A stretch of DNA of 5,616 nt from Chloroflexi bacterium RBG_13_51_18 (GTDB lineage: Bacteria > Chloroflexota > Dehalococcoidia > Dehalococcoidales > RBG-16-60-22). The notes beneath the pieces are model-generated. The model was not told the DNA's origin, made no database searches, and saw nothing but the letters and a program-made list of their open reading frames with translations. The position numbers and the translations under genes are program-made. Numbering within the stretch: the stretch's first letter is position 1; every line of letters begins with the position of its first letter. This document shows, piece by piece, positions 5,243 to 5,616 of this stretch. The stretch spans positions 1 through 5,616 of the forward strand of contig MGMR01000027.1 in NCBI GenBank assembly GCA_001796495.1, given 5' to 3'.

Positions 5243-5616
5243 ATGTCCAAGACAATAGCGGAAATCAACGAAAAAATCAAAGCGGGTAAAGCCGTAGTTT
5301 TCAACGCCGAAGAGATAATAGAAATTGCCCGGGAAAAAGGCGTGAAAAAGGCGGCGCAGGAAGTGGACGTGGTAACGACAGGCACGTTCGGGATAATGTG
5401 CTCTTCCGGGGCATATTTCAACACCGGGCATACAAGCCCGCGAATAAAATTCGGGGGAGGCAGGGCTTATCTTAACGACGTTCCCGCCTATACGGGACTG
5501 GCGGCGGTAGACCTTTTCCTGGGGGCGAATGCCCTGCCGGACGACGACCCGCGCAACCGGGTACACCCCGGGGAGTTCAATTATGGCGGCGGCCATGTTA
5601 TCGAGGAGCTGGCAGC
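5243..5616 (+). CDS. DUF39-family homocysteine biosynthesis protein, N-terminal part (3' end outside window)
   Basis: From ATG 5243 the frame stays open to the window end, giving 124 residues. Upstream is a modest Shine-Dalgarno AAGGTAGG (5230-5237). The sequence matches my memory of the DUF39/HcyBio family N-terminus: SKTIAEINEKIKAGKAVVF (2-20), VDVVTTGTFGIMCSSGAYFN (41-60) with Cys53, GHTSPRIKFGGGRAYLNDV (62-80), and a Gly-rich GEFNYGGGHVIEEL (110-123). The characterised member, Methanosarcina acetivorans MA1821, works with the ferredoxin-like MA1822 to make homocysteine from aspartate semialdehyde and sulfide, and the family cysteine is reported as essential. By family relationship this protein should supply homocysteine for methionine in the cytoplasm. 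Full-length members run to several hundred residues, some with C-terminal CBS or ferredoxin domains, so most of this gene is not visible. A methanogenesis-marker-16-type paralogue is a less likely alternative. The gene is divergent from aspS. Confidence 0.85.
   Translation, partial: MSKTIAEINEKIKAGKAVVFNAEEIIEIAREKGVKKAAQEVDVVTTGTFGIMCSSGAYFNTGHTSPRIKFGGGRAYLNDVPAYTGLAAVDLFLGANALPDDDPRNRVHPGEFNYGGGHVIEELA

Noticed and set aside
5210..5596. A 128-codon open frame on the - strand opposite the homocysteine biosynthesis gene
   Set aside because: The + strand frame has clear family motifs; this is its antisense shadow and it would run into the divergent promoter region.

Overview
This window is bacterial chromosome made mostly of housekeeping genes, with compact spacing and strong Shine-Dalgarno sites. 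The trigger factor, ClpP and AspRS proteins look to me like Chloroflexota, most likely Dehalococcoidia or a relative. The grounds are the remembered similarity of ClpP and trigger factor to Dehalococcoides proteins and a DUF39-type homocysteine biosynthesis gene typical of anaerobes. No search was run, so the taxonomy is an inference.

Layout: (1) 1-255, + strand: the 3' end of a gene that enters from the left and that I cannot identify. (2) 256-444: a promoter region with an extended -10 promoter and a small repeat/dyad cluster. (3) 445-1188, + strand: a stand-alone six-helix membrane protein of unknown function. (4) 1189-1288: a bidirectional intrinsic terminator between convergent genes. 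(5) 5065-1289, - strand: a tight three-gene operon, aspS (aspartyl-tRNA synthetase), tig (trigger factor) and clpP (Clp protease subunit). (6) 5066-5242: a divergent promoter region with one clear promoter in each direction and a 21-bp dyad between them. (7) 5243 to the window end, + strand: the first 124 codons of a DUF39 homocysteine biosynthesis protein.

The operon joins tRNA charging, co-translational folding and proteolysis. aspS and tig are 16 bases apart, and tig and clpP overlap by ATGA. Both aspS and tig need TTG starts, each with a Shine-Dalgarno site. AspRS carries His31 and Gly83, the pair linked to the non-discriminating enzyme in Pseudomonas aeruginosa, so it may charge both tRNA-Asp and tRNA-Asn. 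The divergent gene points to homocysteine made directly from aspartate semialdehyde and sulfide, which fits a sulfidic, anaerobic habitat.

I found no mobile element, CRISPR array, tRNA, rRNA or riboswitch. I also found no convincing new multi-gene system. The points most worth following up are the AspRS specificity residues, the degenerate PPIase domain of trigger factor, the divergent regulatory region and the orphan membrane protein.
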